Shown here: positions 26,666 to 35,081 of the stretch, in pieces
How positions within the stretch are numbered: the stretch's first letter is position 1
Layout: the number at the start of each line of letters is the position of its first letter
Assembly: GCA_963974215.1 (NCBI GenBank)
Contig: CAXBBL010000006.1
Location: 62,001 to 126,000 of the forward strand
Length of the DNA stretch: 64,000 nt
Source of the DNA: Croceimicrobium sp963974215
GTDB taxonomy: Bacteria; Bacteroidota; Bacteroidia; Flavobacteriales; Schleiferiaceae
Direction of reading: 5' to 3'
Notes under the pieces: generated by a model
What the model was told of the DNA's origin: nothing
The model's input: only the letters and a program-made list of their open reading frames with translations
Database searches by the model: none
Position numbers and translations under genes: made by a program

Positions 26666-27004
26666 ATGAAAAAAACAATAATACTCGCCCTAATCGCCTT
26701 AGCGGCTTGTCAATCAAATCCCCAAGAAGAAAAAGCCGAAGAAATTGGCTTAAAATCGGAGTTAAAAGAGTTTGAGTTGGGCCAAAACGTAGTTTACGCC
26801 GCAGTGGTAAAAGACTTTAGTGAAGAGGATGATCAAAAAGGGTATTCGGTCAAATTAACTTTAAATGAAAAAGTTTGGTTTGATACGCTTTACCTTGAGC
26901 TTTCTGCGAATCAAGAGGTACAAGGCGAAGTGATTTTTTCGGAAGCAATTGTAGATGATATGGGCGGTGCTAAGATAGAGGTGAATACTTTCGAAATTCG
27001 ATAG
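26666..27004 (+). CDS. small hypothetical lipoprotein
   Basis: A 112-residue protein with a short lipoprotein signal whose lipobox is LAAC. The mature domain is acidic and beta-rich, for example VVYAAVVKDFSEEDD and SVKLTLNEKVWFDTLYLEL. The ATG at 26666 is chosen because the signal peptide begins there; the frame is open for only three more codons upstream. The stop is one base before the GTG of the RNA methyltransferase gene, so the genes are likely co-transcribed. I do not recognise the family. Confidence 0.68.
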   Translation: MKKTIILALIALAACQSNPQEEKAEEIGLKSELKEFELGQNVVYAAVVKDFSEEDDQKGYSVKLTLNEKVWFDTLYLELSANQEVQGEVIFSEAIVDDMGGAKIEVNTFEIR

Positions 27005-27005
27005 G

Positions 27006-28175
27006 GTGCAAGGAGATTTAACTCTTTTTATAAAGACCCTCCCCGGACTAGAAAAAATCCTCACTCGAGAAATTAAAAAGCTCGGAGGTCGCGACGTAGT
27101 AGAAGTAAAACGCGGCGCAGAAGCTACCGGAGATTTAGGTTTTGTTTACAAAGCTAATCTTTGGTTACGCACGGCCTTGCGCATTTTGGTGCAATTGAAA
27201 CGCTTCCAAGTGCGGGATGAAGACCACCTTTATAAGGTAATCAACAAGATTCCTTGGGAAGATTATTTCGATGTTAATAAAACCATTGCGGTAGATGCCA
27301 CCGTATTTTCCGATCGATTTAAGAACAGTCTTTACATCGCGCAATTAACTAAGGACGCTATTGTAGATCGCTTTAGAGAAAAGACAGGCAAAAGACCGAC
27401 GGTTCAATTACGCGAACCCGAAATTCGCATCGATATTCATATTCAAAGGCATTTTTGTACGGTTTCCCTCGATAGCTCTGGTGATAGCCTTCATAAACGC
27501 AAATACCGCAACGAAGTTGATACTGCTCCTTTAAGTGAAGTCCTTGCTGCGGGAATCCTCTCTTTAATGGAGTTCGACGGCAGTCAAAATTTAATTGATC
27601 CCATGTGCGGTTCTGGCACTTTTCTTATTGAAGGAGCCCTGAAAGCAGCCAATATTCCGCCTAATGTTTTTAGAGACTACTACGCTTTTAAAAACTGGAA
27701 TAATTACGATCAAGAGTTATACGATCTTATTTTTAACAAAAGTTTAGAAAAGGAAGAAAATACCGAGGTGAAATTCTTCGGTTTTGATATTGATCCACGG
27801 GTGGTAGCTAAGGCCAAGCGCAATGCTAAGCAGGCTTTAATGGATGAAGTAATTAAGGTACAAAAAGCCGACTTCACCAATTGGAATAAAGGTGATCATA
27901 TTCCCGATACTGGGATCTTAATAATGAACCCGCCCTACGACATTAAAATGGAGGCGAATATTCCTGAGCTCTACCGTGAAATTGGCAATACCTTAAAGCG
28001 ACATTTTAGTGGCTATACCGCCTGGGTTTTCACGGGAAGCGAAGAAGGCATAAAGAGCATTGGCCTTAAAGCAAGTAAAAAGTTTATGCTTAAAAACGGG
28101 AGCTTGGATGCTTGGCTTCTGCGCTATGATCTATATGATGGATCTAAAAAAGAACATAAAAACGAGAGCCTCTAA
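27006..28175 (+). CDS. THUMP-domain class I RNA methyltransferase (RlmL/COG0116 type)
   Basis: Predicted rRNA methyltransferase (N2-guanine type). The 389-residue protein has an N-terminal ferredoxin-like/THUMP region (about 1-155; KTLPGLEKILTREIKKLGG) and a Rossmann methyltransferase domain. The latter shows LIDPMCGSGTFLIEGAL (SAM motif I), GFDIDPRVVAKAKRNA (motif II) and the catalytic MNPPYD. The start is GTG at 27006 because no ATG lies near the expected N-terminus. It follows the small lipoprotein gene by one base and precedes priA by 18 bases. The exact nucleotide modified is not determinable. Confidence 0.92.
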   Translation: MQGDLTLFIKTLPGLEKILTREIKKLGGRDVVEVKRGAEATGDLGFVYKANLWLRTALRILVQLKRFQVRDEDHLYKVINKIPWEDYFDVNKTIAVDATVFSDRFKNSLYIAQLTKDAIVDRFREKTGKRPTVQLREPEIRIDIHIQRHFCTVSLDSSGDSLHKRKYRNEVDTAPLSEVLAAGILSLMEFDGSQNLIDPMCGSGTFLIEGALKAANIPPNVFRDYYAFKNWNNYDQELYDLIFNKSLEKEENTEVKFFGFDIDPRVVAKAKRNAKQALMDEVIKVQKADFTNWNKGDHIPDTGILIMNPPYDIKMEANIPELYREIGNTLKRHFSGYTAWVFTGSEEGIKSIGLKASKKFMLKNGSLDAWLLRYDLYDGSKKEHKNESL

Positions 28176-28193
28176 ATTGCTGTCCTTTTCTAT

Positions 28194-30641
28194 ATGCCCT
28201 ATTTCGCAGAAGTAATAATTCCTAAAGCTCTCCCGCAAAACTATAGTTATAGCGTGCCAGAAGGAAGAGAAAATGAACTCCTGCCGGGTATGCGGGTGGT
28301 GGTTCCTTTGGGGAAGCGAAAACTGTACACGGGCGTATTAAAGCGCATTTTCTTCGCCGAAAGTTTGGAATATAATACCAAGCCGATTTTAGGCAAAGAA
28401 GACGAGTATCCTATAATTCTTAGTCAGCAGTTTCGCTTTTGGCAATGGATTGCGAATTATTATCTCTGCAGTGAAGGCGAAGTAATGACCGCCGCCATGC
28501 CTTCGGGCCTTAAGTTGGAAAGCGAAATGGTGGTTTTGCGCAACCCCGAAAAGGAACTCATTGACGATGAGCTGAATGACACCGAGTACTTGGTTGTGGA
28601 AGCCTTACAAGTGCAGGCCAAACTAAGTATTAAAGATCTCACCGATATAACGGGTTTAAAAAATCCGCTTTATGTTATTAAAGAGCTATTAAGCAAACAA
28701 TACCTTTTTTTAGAAGAAGAGTTGAAAGGTGGCTATACACCTCGTAAAAAACGCATGGTTTCCCTAACTGATGCGGTTAAAGCCGATAATATTAATGATG
28801 CTTTCGAAGCTTTAGGCCGAAGTGAAAAACAAAGGGAACTTTTGCTGGGCTTTTTCCGGTATGCCGGGATAGGTAAAACGATTGTAGCCGCTACTTTATT
28901 AAAAAAGACCGGTTCTAATGATGCGGCATTAAAGGGCCTGGAAAAAAAAGGCTTGGTTAACATTTACTACGAGGAGCAGAATATCTTCGGGCCTCTACCC
29001 GATCTCGAACCTAATTTGCCAGCTCTTAATCCTGCTCAAGACTTAGCGAAAAGTGAAATTGAAGCTGCTTGGCAAAGTCATGATGTGTGCTTATTACACG
29101 GAGTTACATCTTCCGGAAAAACTGAAGTTTATGCGCATCTGCTGGAAAGCGTTTTAAAGAAAAATAAGCAGGCACTTTACCTAGTGCCAGAAATCGCTTT
29201 AACCACACAGCTTATTCAGCGTTTACGCCAGTACTTTGGTGACGCGGTAATGGTTTACCATTCTCGTTTTAGCGATAGAGAACGAGTAGAAAATTGGCTA
29301 GAATTAGTTAAAAACCCTTCGAAGCCGCGCTTAATAGTGGGGGCGCGTAGCAGCATATTTCTTCCTTTTAGCAATCTCGATTTGGTGATTGTAGACGAAG
29401 AACATGAAAATAGTTTCAAGCAACACGACCCGGCCCCCCGCTATCATGCCCGCGACTCAGCCATCGTTTTAGCGAGTATCCATAAGGCTAAAGTTTTACT
29501 CGGCTCGGCTACGCCTTCATTTGAATCCTATTTCAATTGCAAGCGAAATAAATATGTATTAGTTAGTCTTACCGAGCGCTATGGCAATATTGAGATGCCT
29601 GAGATTATCCCAGTGGATATGAAGGAGGAACGCAAGCGCAAAAAACTAAAAGGCCATTTTTCCGAACGCTTAATCGCAGAAATTGAGGCCTGCATAAAGA
29701 GTAAAAAGCAGGTTATCCTTTTCCAAAATCGTCGTGGCTTCTCCACCTTTATCCAGTGTGAGAATTGTGCACACGTAGTGCAGTGTAAAAACTGTGACAT
29801 AAGCATGACCTACCATCGTCATCGCAACCATTTGCGCTGCCATTATTGCGGCTATACGGCCGGAATCCCACATCAATGCCCAGCCTGTAAAAGTCATCAA
29901 ATAAAATCTTTGGGCTTTGGAACCGAAAAATTAGAAGACGATTTAAGTCTTATGTTTCCCGAACTTACGGTGCAACGCATGGACCTTGATACCACCCGCA
30001 GGAAAAAGGCCTACGAAAATATAATTGGTGCTTTTGAAGATGGGGAAACGGATATTTTGGTCGGTACGCAAATGGTGACTAAAGGATTAGATTTCGCCAA
30101 CGTAGGTTTAGTAGGTATTATGAATGCTGACACCCTCCTCTTTTTCCCCGATTTCCGCTCGCATGAAAAAGCCTTTCAAATGCTCGCCCAGGTTTCGGGA
30201 AGAGCTGGCCGAAAAGGAGAACGCGGAAAGGTGGTCGTTCAGACGAGCGACCCCAGACACGATGTAATTATTAAGGTGCAACAAAACCGCTTTAAGTCTT
30301 TATACGAAAAGGAAATCATCGAACGTCGCGATTATAAATATCCGCCCTTTAACCGCTTGTTACGCATTACTGTGCGCCATCGCGAGCAGATTCACTTGGA
30401 GCAAAGGGCCAGCATTCTCGCCAAAATGTTAAAAGAAGTTTTTGGCAATCGCTTAATTGGCCCCGAATACCCTTTAGCTAACCGTTTAAGAGGGCAGTAT
30501 CAAATGGAAATGCTGCTGAAGCTTGAAAATAGTATTGATCGGCCTAAAGCCAAAAAGCTGTTGCTCGAACAGGTCAATCATTTTGAAAAGGAGCATCCGC
30601 AAAAGAGACTTCAAATTGTATTTGATGTAGATCCGCTTTAA
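28194..30641 (+). CDS. priA: primosomal protein N' (PriA helicase)
   Basis: DNA helicase that restarts stalled replication forks by loading the primosome. The 815-residue protein has the N-terminal 3'BD domain (YSVPEGRENELLPGMRVVVPLG), Walker A GVTSSGKTEV, a DEEH box (VIVDEEHENSFKQ) and the GLGTEK-like motif GFGTEKLEDDL. All four zinc-binding Cys pairs are present (CENC, CKNC, CHYC, CPAC). The helicase motif VSGRAGRKGERG is intact. Length is normal for Bacteroidota PriA. It ends 34 bases before a convergent gene; no strong terminator is visible between them. Confidence 0.97.
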   Translation: MPYFAEVIIPKALPQNYSYSVPEGRENELLPGMRVVVPLGKRKLYTGVLKRIFFAESLEYNTKPILGKEDEYPIILSQQFRFWQWIANYYLCSEGEVMTAAMPSGLKLESEMVVLRNPEKELIDDELNDTEYLVVEALQVQAKLSIKDLTDITGLKNPLYVIKELLSKQYLFLEEELKGGYTPRKKRMVSLTDAVKADNINDAFEALGRSEKQRELLLGFFRYAGIGKTIVAATLLKKTGSNDAALKGLEKKGLVNIYYEEQNIFGPLPDLEPNLPALNPAQDLAKSEIEAAWQSHDVCLLHGVTSSGKTEVYAHLLESVLKKNKQALYLVPEIALTTQLIQRLRQYFGDAVMVYHSRFSDRERVENWLELVKNPSKPRLIVGARSSIFLPFSNLDLVIVDEEHENSFKQHDPAPRYHARDSAIVLASIHKAKVLLGSATPSFESYFNCKRNKYVLVSLTERYGNIEMPEIIPVDMKEERKRKKLKGHFSERLIAEIEACIKSKKQVILFQNRRGFSTFIQCENCAHVVQCKNCDISMTYHRHRNHLRCHYCGYTAGIPHQCPACKSHQIKSLGFGTEKLEDDLSLMFPELTVQRMDLDTTRRKKAYENIIGAFEDGETDILVGTQMVTKGLDFANVGLVGIMNADTLLFFPDFRSHEKAFQMLAQVSGRAGRKGERGKVVVQTSDPRHDVIIKVQQNRFKSLYEKEIIERRDYKYPPFNRLLRITVRHREQIHLEQRASILAKMLKEVFGNRLIGPEYPLANRLRGQYQMEMLLKLENSIDRPKAKKLLLEQVNHFEKEHPQKRLQIVFDVDPL

Positions 30642-30675
30642 GCAGATGGGAAATTAACCTGAGTTCGAGCTTAGA

Positions 30676-31341
30676 TTATTCGCTTAGACCTTTCTTCTTA
30701 AGAATTCCCAAAATAATCATGGCCTGTGATACAGAATAGCTAAACATCACTGCCATAGAAATGTATACACTTTTTGCTCCGCCAAAAATATTGATACCAA
30801 TTAAGGCATCGGAAACAACAAAAAGTCCAATCCCAATCGCTGGTAAAGCGCCAAGGTTAGACGAATCGGAATTTAAAGTGGCTATTATTAGATGAATCAT
30901 TAGCACTAAAAAGTAAGCATAGATGAACATCTCCAAATTTTTAGGAATATTCACTAGATAAAGTACTAATGTGGCTAAAATAAGACAGTAGAGTACGGCA
31001 CTAAATATCTTATAGCCATTACTTTTTGTGAAGTGTATACGATGGAAAACTATATATCCAACATGGGCCAAGGCGAAACTTCCCATTCCCGCTAAAAACA
31101 TAGGAGTTCCTTCAAACATTAGAAGTATATCTCCTAACCAAGAAAAAAATATGGCCACAAACAAAAAGCCTTTCGCTTTGAGCTCTTCCCCATTTAGTTT
31201 GGAGTAAACAAAAATACCCAAAGAGGCCATAATCAATGGCTTACTTAAATAATAGAGTACGTCACTTTCTTGTCGGTAAACCGAAGCTACCTGAAGAGCA
31301 ACAATAGCCCCGAAAATTTTTAGGAAATCTTTTAACTTCAA
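30676..31341 (-). CDS. YhhN family membrane protein (lysoplasmalogenase-like)
   Basis: A 221-residue integral membrane protein with about eight hydrophobic segments. The family motif is recognisable: FFSWLGDILLMFEG in the first half and IGLFVVSDALIGIN in the second, which hold the conserved acidic residues of YhhN/TMEM86 proteins. TMEM86 members hydrolyse lysoplasmalogen; bacterial activity is less certain, especially as plasmalogen synthesis is not shown here. It follows an M48 protease gene by 7 bases on the same strand. Confidence 0.85.
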   Translation of the reverse strand: MKLKDFLKIFGAIVALQVASVYRQESDVLYYLSKPLIMASLGIFVYSKLNGEELKAKGFLFVAIFFSWLGDILLMFEGTPMFLAGMGSFALAHVGYIVFHRIHFTKSNGYKIFSAVLYCLILATLVLYLVNIPKNLEMFIYAYFLVLMIHLIIATLNSDSSNLGALPAIGIGLFVVSDALIGINIFGGAKSVYISMAVMFSYSVSQAMIILGILKKKGLSE

Positions 31342-31348
31342 GATCTAT

Positions 31349-32155
31349 TTAGTTTTGGTTCTGGTTTTTCTGGTAAATAGAATAAGCCTTGCCCATCTGC
31401 GAATTTAGATCTTTAATACGTGTTTGGTTCGAAGGGTGGGTGGATAAGAATTCCACGGGTGCGGAACCACCAGATTGTGCCGCCATTCTTTCCCAAAACT
31501 TAGGGGCCTCGCGCGGATCATAGCCAGCCATTGCCATAAATACTAAACCCATTTCATCGGCCTCACTTTCGTGGAGACGGCTAAAAGGAAGCATCGCACC
31601 GTATTGCGCACCCAATCCATAAGCGGCCATATAAAGACTTTGGGTTTCTGCCGGTTTATCTTGTAAAGCCACCTGTAAAGCCATGCCGCCAAATTGCTGC
31701 ACTAGTCCTTGACTCATCCGCTCTGAACCGTGCTTTGCCACAGCATGGGCCACTTCATGCCCCATAACCACAGCTACACCAGCCTCATCTTTACAAATAC
31801 CCATTATACCCGTATAAAAAGCCACTTTCCCACCTGGCATACACCAAGCGTTCGCAATGTTCTCTTCAATTAAGTTGAACTCCCAAGCAAACTCCTTAAC
31901 CATATCGGCGTGGCCTTTCTGACGTAGGTATTTCTCTACCGCTGCAGAAATCCTTGCCCCCACATCTTTAACCATTTTCGCTTGAGCGGTGCCGTTTACA
32001 ATCTTCGATTCATTTAAAACTTGTCTGTACTGATCAACAGCCATCGAGGAGATTTGGGCCCCAGGAATTAAACTAAGTTGTCTTCTCCCTGTCAAGGGTA
32101 CGGTACTGCAAGAGTAAATGGCAAATACTAATATTGTGGCTAAAACCTTTTTCAT
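31349..32155 (-). CDS. M48 family lipoprotein metalloprotease
   Basis: Envelope zinc protease of the M48 (HtpX/BepA/Oma1-like) family, probably a lipoprotein: the signal ends in IYSC and is followed by STVPLTGRRQLSL, a conserved start of this group. The 268-residue product carries HEVAH (HExxH zinc motif) in VVMGHEVAHAVAKHG and the downstream zinc Glu in HESEADEMG. The ATG at 32153-32155 is preferred over an in-frame upstream TTG because it starts the lipoprotein signal. It diverges from hsp20 across a 179-base region with a short palindrome. A role in outer-membrane quality control is inferred from the family. Confidence 0.93.
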   Translation of the reverse strand: MKKVLATILVFAIYSCSTVPLTGRRQLSLIPGAQISSMAVDQYRQVLNESKIVNGTAQAKMVKDVGARISAAVEKYLRQKGHADMVKEFAWEFNLIEENIANAWCMPGGKVAFYTGIMGICKDEAGVAVVMGHEVAHAVAKHGSERMSQGLVQQFGGMALQVALQDKPAETQSLYMAAYGLGAQYGAMLPFSRLHESEADEMGLVFMAMAGYDPREAPKFWERMAAQSGGSAPVEFLSTHPSNQTRIKDLNSQMGKAYSIYQKNQNQN

Positions 32156-32334
32156 AATACTAATTTGATTATGCAAAAGAAACCATTTGACAGCACATAA
32201 AAGGCAATTCAGACAATCTGTCTGTGTAAAAAAATATATCGCGCCATTATGTCAATGTATTTCCTTGTTTAACCCGGGATTTGGCCCTTGGTATATAAGT
32301 TGACTAGAAAATAGAAAATTAATAAAAAATAAAT

Positions 32335-32778
32335 ATGAAAGCTATAATTAGAAAACCCGAAATGAACAACATGCATCAATTATTCGACACCTTTTTTAGA
32401 GACGAACCTTTAAATTGGTCTCAGCAAGTAAGCCAATTAGGAAAAAATCCCGCGGTAAATATTAGTGAAAATGAAAATGCCTTTTCATTAGAACTTTTAG
32501 TACCTGGTTTTGAAAAAGATCAAATCAAAATCGAGCTTGACAAAGGCCTTATCATTCTTAGTGCCGAGAAGGAAGAAAAAAGCGAGGAAAAGACTGCCAC
32601 AAAGTTTCATCGTCGCGAATTTATCAAGCAGAGCTTTAAACGTAGCTTCCAATTTAAAGAAGGACAAATCGACGAAGAAAATATTCAGGCCCGATTTAAC
32701 AATGGTATTTTACACTTAGAATTACCGAAAAAATCGCAAGAAGAAATCAATACTAAAAGACGCATTGAGATTGCTTAA
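32335..32778 (+). CDS. Hsp20/alpha-crystallin family small heat-shock protein
   Basis: ATP-independent holdase that binds unfolding proteins. The 147-residue product has a short variable N-terminus, an alpha-crystallin domain (about 38-135; NISENENAFSLELLVPGFEKDQIKIEL, given as a region) and the strand GILHLELPKK near the end. The C-terminal I-x-I tail motif is not obvious (RRIEIA gives IEI). It is a single gene ending at an intrinsic terminator. No CIRCE element or clear TAnnTTTG element was found upstream, so control may rest on an alternative factor. Confidence 0.93.
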   Translation: MKAIIRKPEMNNMHQLFDTFFRDEPLNWSQQVSQLGKNPAVNISENENAFSLELLVPGFEKDQIKIELDKGLIILSAEKEEKSEEKTATKFHRREFIKQSFKRSFQFKEGQIDEENIQARFNNGILHLELPKKSQEEINTKRRIEIA

Positions 32779-32792
32779 AATCGTCTATTAAC

Positions 32793-32824
32793 AAAACACC
32801 CCGTAAATTACGGGGTGTTTTTAT
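32793..32824 (+). terminator. intrinsic terminator of hsp20, overlapping the end of the opposing gene
   Basis: An 11-base perfect stem (AAAACACCCCG at 32793-32803; CGGGGTGTTTT at 32811-32821) closes a 7-base loop and is followed by T-rich sequence. The loop contains the stop codon of the convergent membrane-protein gene and the right arm encodes its last residues (KNTP). The A-run on the left lets it act in both directions. Confidence 0.85.
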
Positions 32825-33494
32825 TTATAAAATCGTAGACTTCTGTAGCGTTATAATCATAGACTCCCATGAAAATGGTATCATTATTAGTAAAAATAAG
32901 TAGTAATTCCTTATCGCTATTTATTTCTTTAATATCTGATAATTTAAACCGATAGTCACTACTAAAACCTTGCATTGCCCTACCCTCAGTAGGGTTCATT
33001 ACAAAAAAAGTTTGCATTTGTGCATATAGCAATGCAACAAGAAGAATCAAACCAAAACCTATTTGCAAAAGCTTTAAGCCTTTAATGCGGTAGCCTTGCA
33101 CATGTTCCTGTAGTTCTTCGAGGTAAAAACCCAAGCCGTCTTTTTGGAGTCTTTCGTTAAATATAGGGGCCAATATTACTGCGCACAAAGCAGCAAATAA
33201 CATGGCGGTTTGAACATAAGCCTGTGGCTTAACTCCATAATAAAGCCCATCAAACTTGGCGGAAACGAAAATATCTTGATCCAAATAATAAAGTACCGCG
33301 TAGCTCAAAGCACTGATAAGGATAAACAAAAGGGTCCAGATTAAAAAATAGCGCCGACGAAACTTGCGCAAGGCTTCTTCTGACTCCGCGGATATTTCTA
33401 CTTCTATATTTGATTTCGGAAATAGCAACTTTACCCCCTTTCTGAAAAACCAGAAAAGCAATACTAGAAACGCTAAATCTAAAATCAGTTTCAT
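32808..33494 (-). CDS. hypothetical integral membrane protein
   Basis: I do not recognise the family. The 228-residue protein has about four hydrophobic segments (around 3-17, 48-70, 92-112 and 143-160) and a soluble C-terminal stretch of about 65 residues. That stretch, DIKEINSDKELLLIFTNNDT, looks like a small beta domain. It overlaps the RluA-type gene by 4 bases (ATGA), so it is the third gene of a panB operon. Its last codons form the terminator hairpin of hsp20. No catalytic motif is seen. Confidence 0.75.
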   Translation of the reverse strand: MKLILDLAFLVLLFWFFRKGVKLLFPKSNIEVEISAESEEALRKFRRRYFLIWTLLFILISALSYAVLYYLDQDIFVSAKFDGLYYGVKPQAYVQTAMLFAALCAVILAPIFNERLQKDGLGFYLEELQEHVQGYRIKGLKLLQIGFGLILLVALLYAQMQTFFVMNPTEGRAMQGFSSDYRFKLSDIKEINSDKELLLIFTNNDTIFMGVYDYNATEVYDFINKNTP

Positions 33495-34189
33495 TCTGAG
33501 ATGTAAGAATTAAAAACGCGCCAAATGGCATCTTCACCTAAACATGGCGCTGTTAAATTAATCATTTCATTACTTACGGGATGCGCAAAAGAAATTTTTC
33601 CCGCATGTAAACTAATACTAGCATCGTGATTACTGCGCGGATAGCCATATTTCAGATCCCCTTTTATAGGGTTACCTTCTTTAGCAAGTTGTGCCCTAAT
33701 TTGATGATGACGACCGGTTAAGAGATTCACCTCTGCGAGAAAATACTTTTGAGAAGCCGCAACCAAACGATAATCTAGTTGGGCCTTCTTGGCATTGTTA
33801 CTCTCCGCTTTCACAACGAAGGACTTGTTTTTAGTCGCATCCTTTCGCAGCCAATGTTCCAAGCGTGTCAAATCTTCGGGTGGTCTTTCCGCAAGAACCG
33901 CAAAATAACGCTTCTCTAAACTGCGTGTTTCAAAAAGCTTATTCATGCGAGTTAAAGCCTTAGAGGTTTTGGCGAAAATCACCATCCCAGAAGTAGGCCT
34001 GTCTAAGCGATGTACTAAGCCACAAAAAACATTACCGGGTTTGTTGTACTTCTCCTTAATATATTCCCGCACCAGCTCTAACAATGGCTTATCACCAGTG
34101 AAATCGCCCTGTACGAGCTCTCCCGCTAATTTATTTACCACAATCAAATGATTGTCTTCAAATACAATTCTGTCTTCTACTTTCAGCAC
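33491..34189 (-). CDS. RluA family pseudouridine synthase
   Basis: Converts specific uridines in rRNA or tRNA to pseudouridine. The 232-residue protein is short and lacks an S4 domain. The catalytic motif is HRLDRPTSGMVIFAKT, with the conserved Asp in HRLDR, and the TGRHHQIRAQL motif near the C-terminus is the usual RluA signature. It shares one base with panB (TAATG) and 4 bases with the following membrane-protein gene. The target uridine cannot be predicted. Confidence 0.93.
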   Translation of the reverse strand: MLKVEDRIVFEDNHLIVVNKLAGELVQGDFTGDKPLLELVREYIKEKYNKPGNVFCGLVHRLDRPTSGMVIFAKTSKALTRMNKLFETRSLEKRYFAVLAERPPEDLTRLEHWLRKDATKNKSFVVKAESNNAKKAQLDYRLVAASQKYFLAEVNLLTGRHHQIRAQLAKEGNPIKGDLKYGYPRSNHDASISLHAGKISFAHPVSNEMINLTAPCLGEDAIWRVFNSYISE

Positions 34190-35007
34190 TAATATTGTTC
34201 CTGGGCATTAGGGAAATCTCCATCTTTCACATCCTGAGCATACTGACGAACAGCGCCGGTAATTTCGGTGTACATATCTAAATAACGGCGTAAAAATCGG
34301 GGATTAAATTCATGGGTCATTCCCAACATATCGTGTAAAACCAATACTTGACCATCTACATCTGCGCCAGCGCCAATGCCTATAACCGGAATGCTTAAAC
34401 TTTCGGCCACCCTTTTTGCTAAGTGAGCGGGGATTTTTTCTAAAACCAAGGCAAAACAACCAGCCGATTCTAGGGCCAAAGCATCTGCAATTAACTTTTC
34501 TGCCTCCTCTTCTTCTTTGGCTCTTACAGTATAGGTGCCAAATTTATAAATACTTTGGGGGGTTAAACCCAGATGGCCCATTACCGGGATTCCCGCGGTT
34601 AAAATACGTTGAATCGATTCTAAAATCTCGATACCTCCTTCTAATTTAACGGCATGTCCGCCACTTTCCTTCATTATTCGAATGGCCGAAACTAAGGCCT
34701 CTTTTGAGTTACCCTGATAAGAACCAAAAGGCAAATCCACTACTACCAACGCTCTAGTAACCGCTCGCACGACAGAGCTAGCATGATAAATCATTTCGTT
34801 TAGAGTGATGGGTAGAGTGGTTTCGTGTCCCGCCATTACATTGGAGGCACTATCGCCAACCAGTATCACGTCAATTCCCGCCTGATCAATAATCCGCGCT
34901 AAGGTGTAATCATAGGCGGTTAACATGGAGATTTTCTCGCCTTTGCGCTTCATCTCTTGAACCGAATTGGTAGTAACTTTTTTAAAATCTGAGCTTGCTA
35001 CTGACAT
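34189..35007 (-). CDS. panB: 3-methyl-2-oxobutanoate hydroxymethyltransferase
   Basis: First committed enzyme of pantothenate synthesis: transfers a hydroxymethyl group from methylenetetrahydrofolate to ketoisovalerate. The 272-residue product has the metal-binding VGDSASNVMAGHETTLP, LPFGSYQ, VKLEGG and IPVIGIGAGADVDGQVLV. The ATG at 35005-35007 is preferred; an in-frame TTG at 35026-35028 lies inside the -7 promoter element and cannot be the start. It leads an operon with an RluA-type gene and a membrane protein. panC and panD are not nearby. Confidence 0.96.
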   Translation of the reverse strand: MSVASSDFKKVTTNSVQEMKRKGEKISMLTAYDYTLARIIDQAGIDVILVGDSASNVMAGHETTLPITLNEMIYHASSVVRAVTRALVVVDLPFGSYQGNSKEALVSAIRIMKESGGHAVKLEGGIEILESIQRILTAGIPVMGHLGLTPQSIYKFGTYTVRAKEEEEAEKLIADALALESAGCFALVLEKIPAHLAKRVAESLSIPVIGIGAGADVDGQVLVLHDMLGMTHEFNPRFLRRYLDMYTEITGAVRQYAQDVKDGDFPNAQEQY

Positions 35008-35025
35008 AGTAATTATTTCTGCCGA

Positions 35026-35060
35026 CAAATTTATACTTTTGAGGCTTGCCTCGTGGCAAA
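35026..35060 (-). promoter_or_regulatory. panB promoter
   Basis: The minus strand reads TAAATTTG at 35033-35026 (full -7 consensus) with TTTG at 35060-35057, 23 bases upstream. Transcription would begin a dozen or so bases before the panB ATG at 35007. The element abuts the divergent -7 element of the lipoprotein gene. Confidence 0.6.
35034..35041 (+). promoter_or_regulatory. promoter -7 element of divergent lipoprotein gene
   Basis: TACTTTTG, a full TAnnTTTG match, starts one base after the opposing panB -7 element ends. The leader to the ATG at 35082 would be about 35 bases. The -33 region is poor. Confidence 0.5.
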
Positions 35061-35081
35061 CCCTAAAAGAACTCTGCCTAC

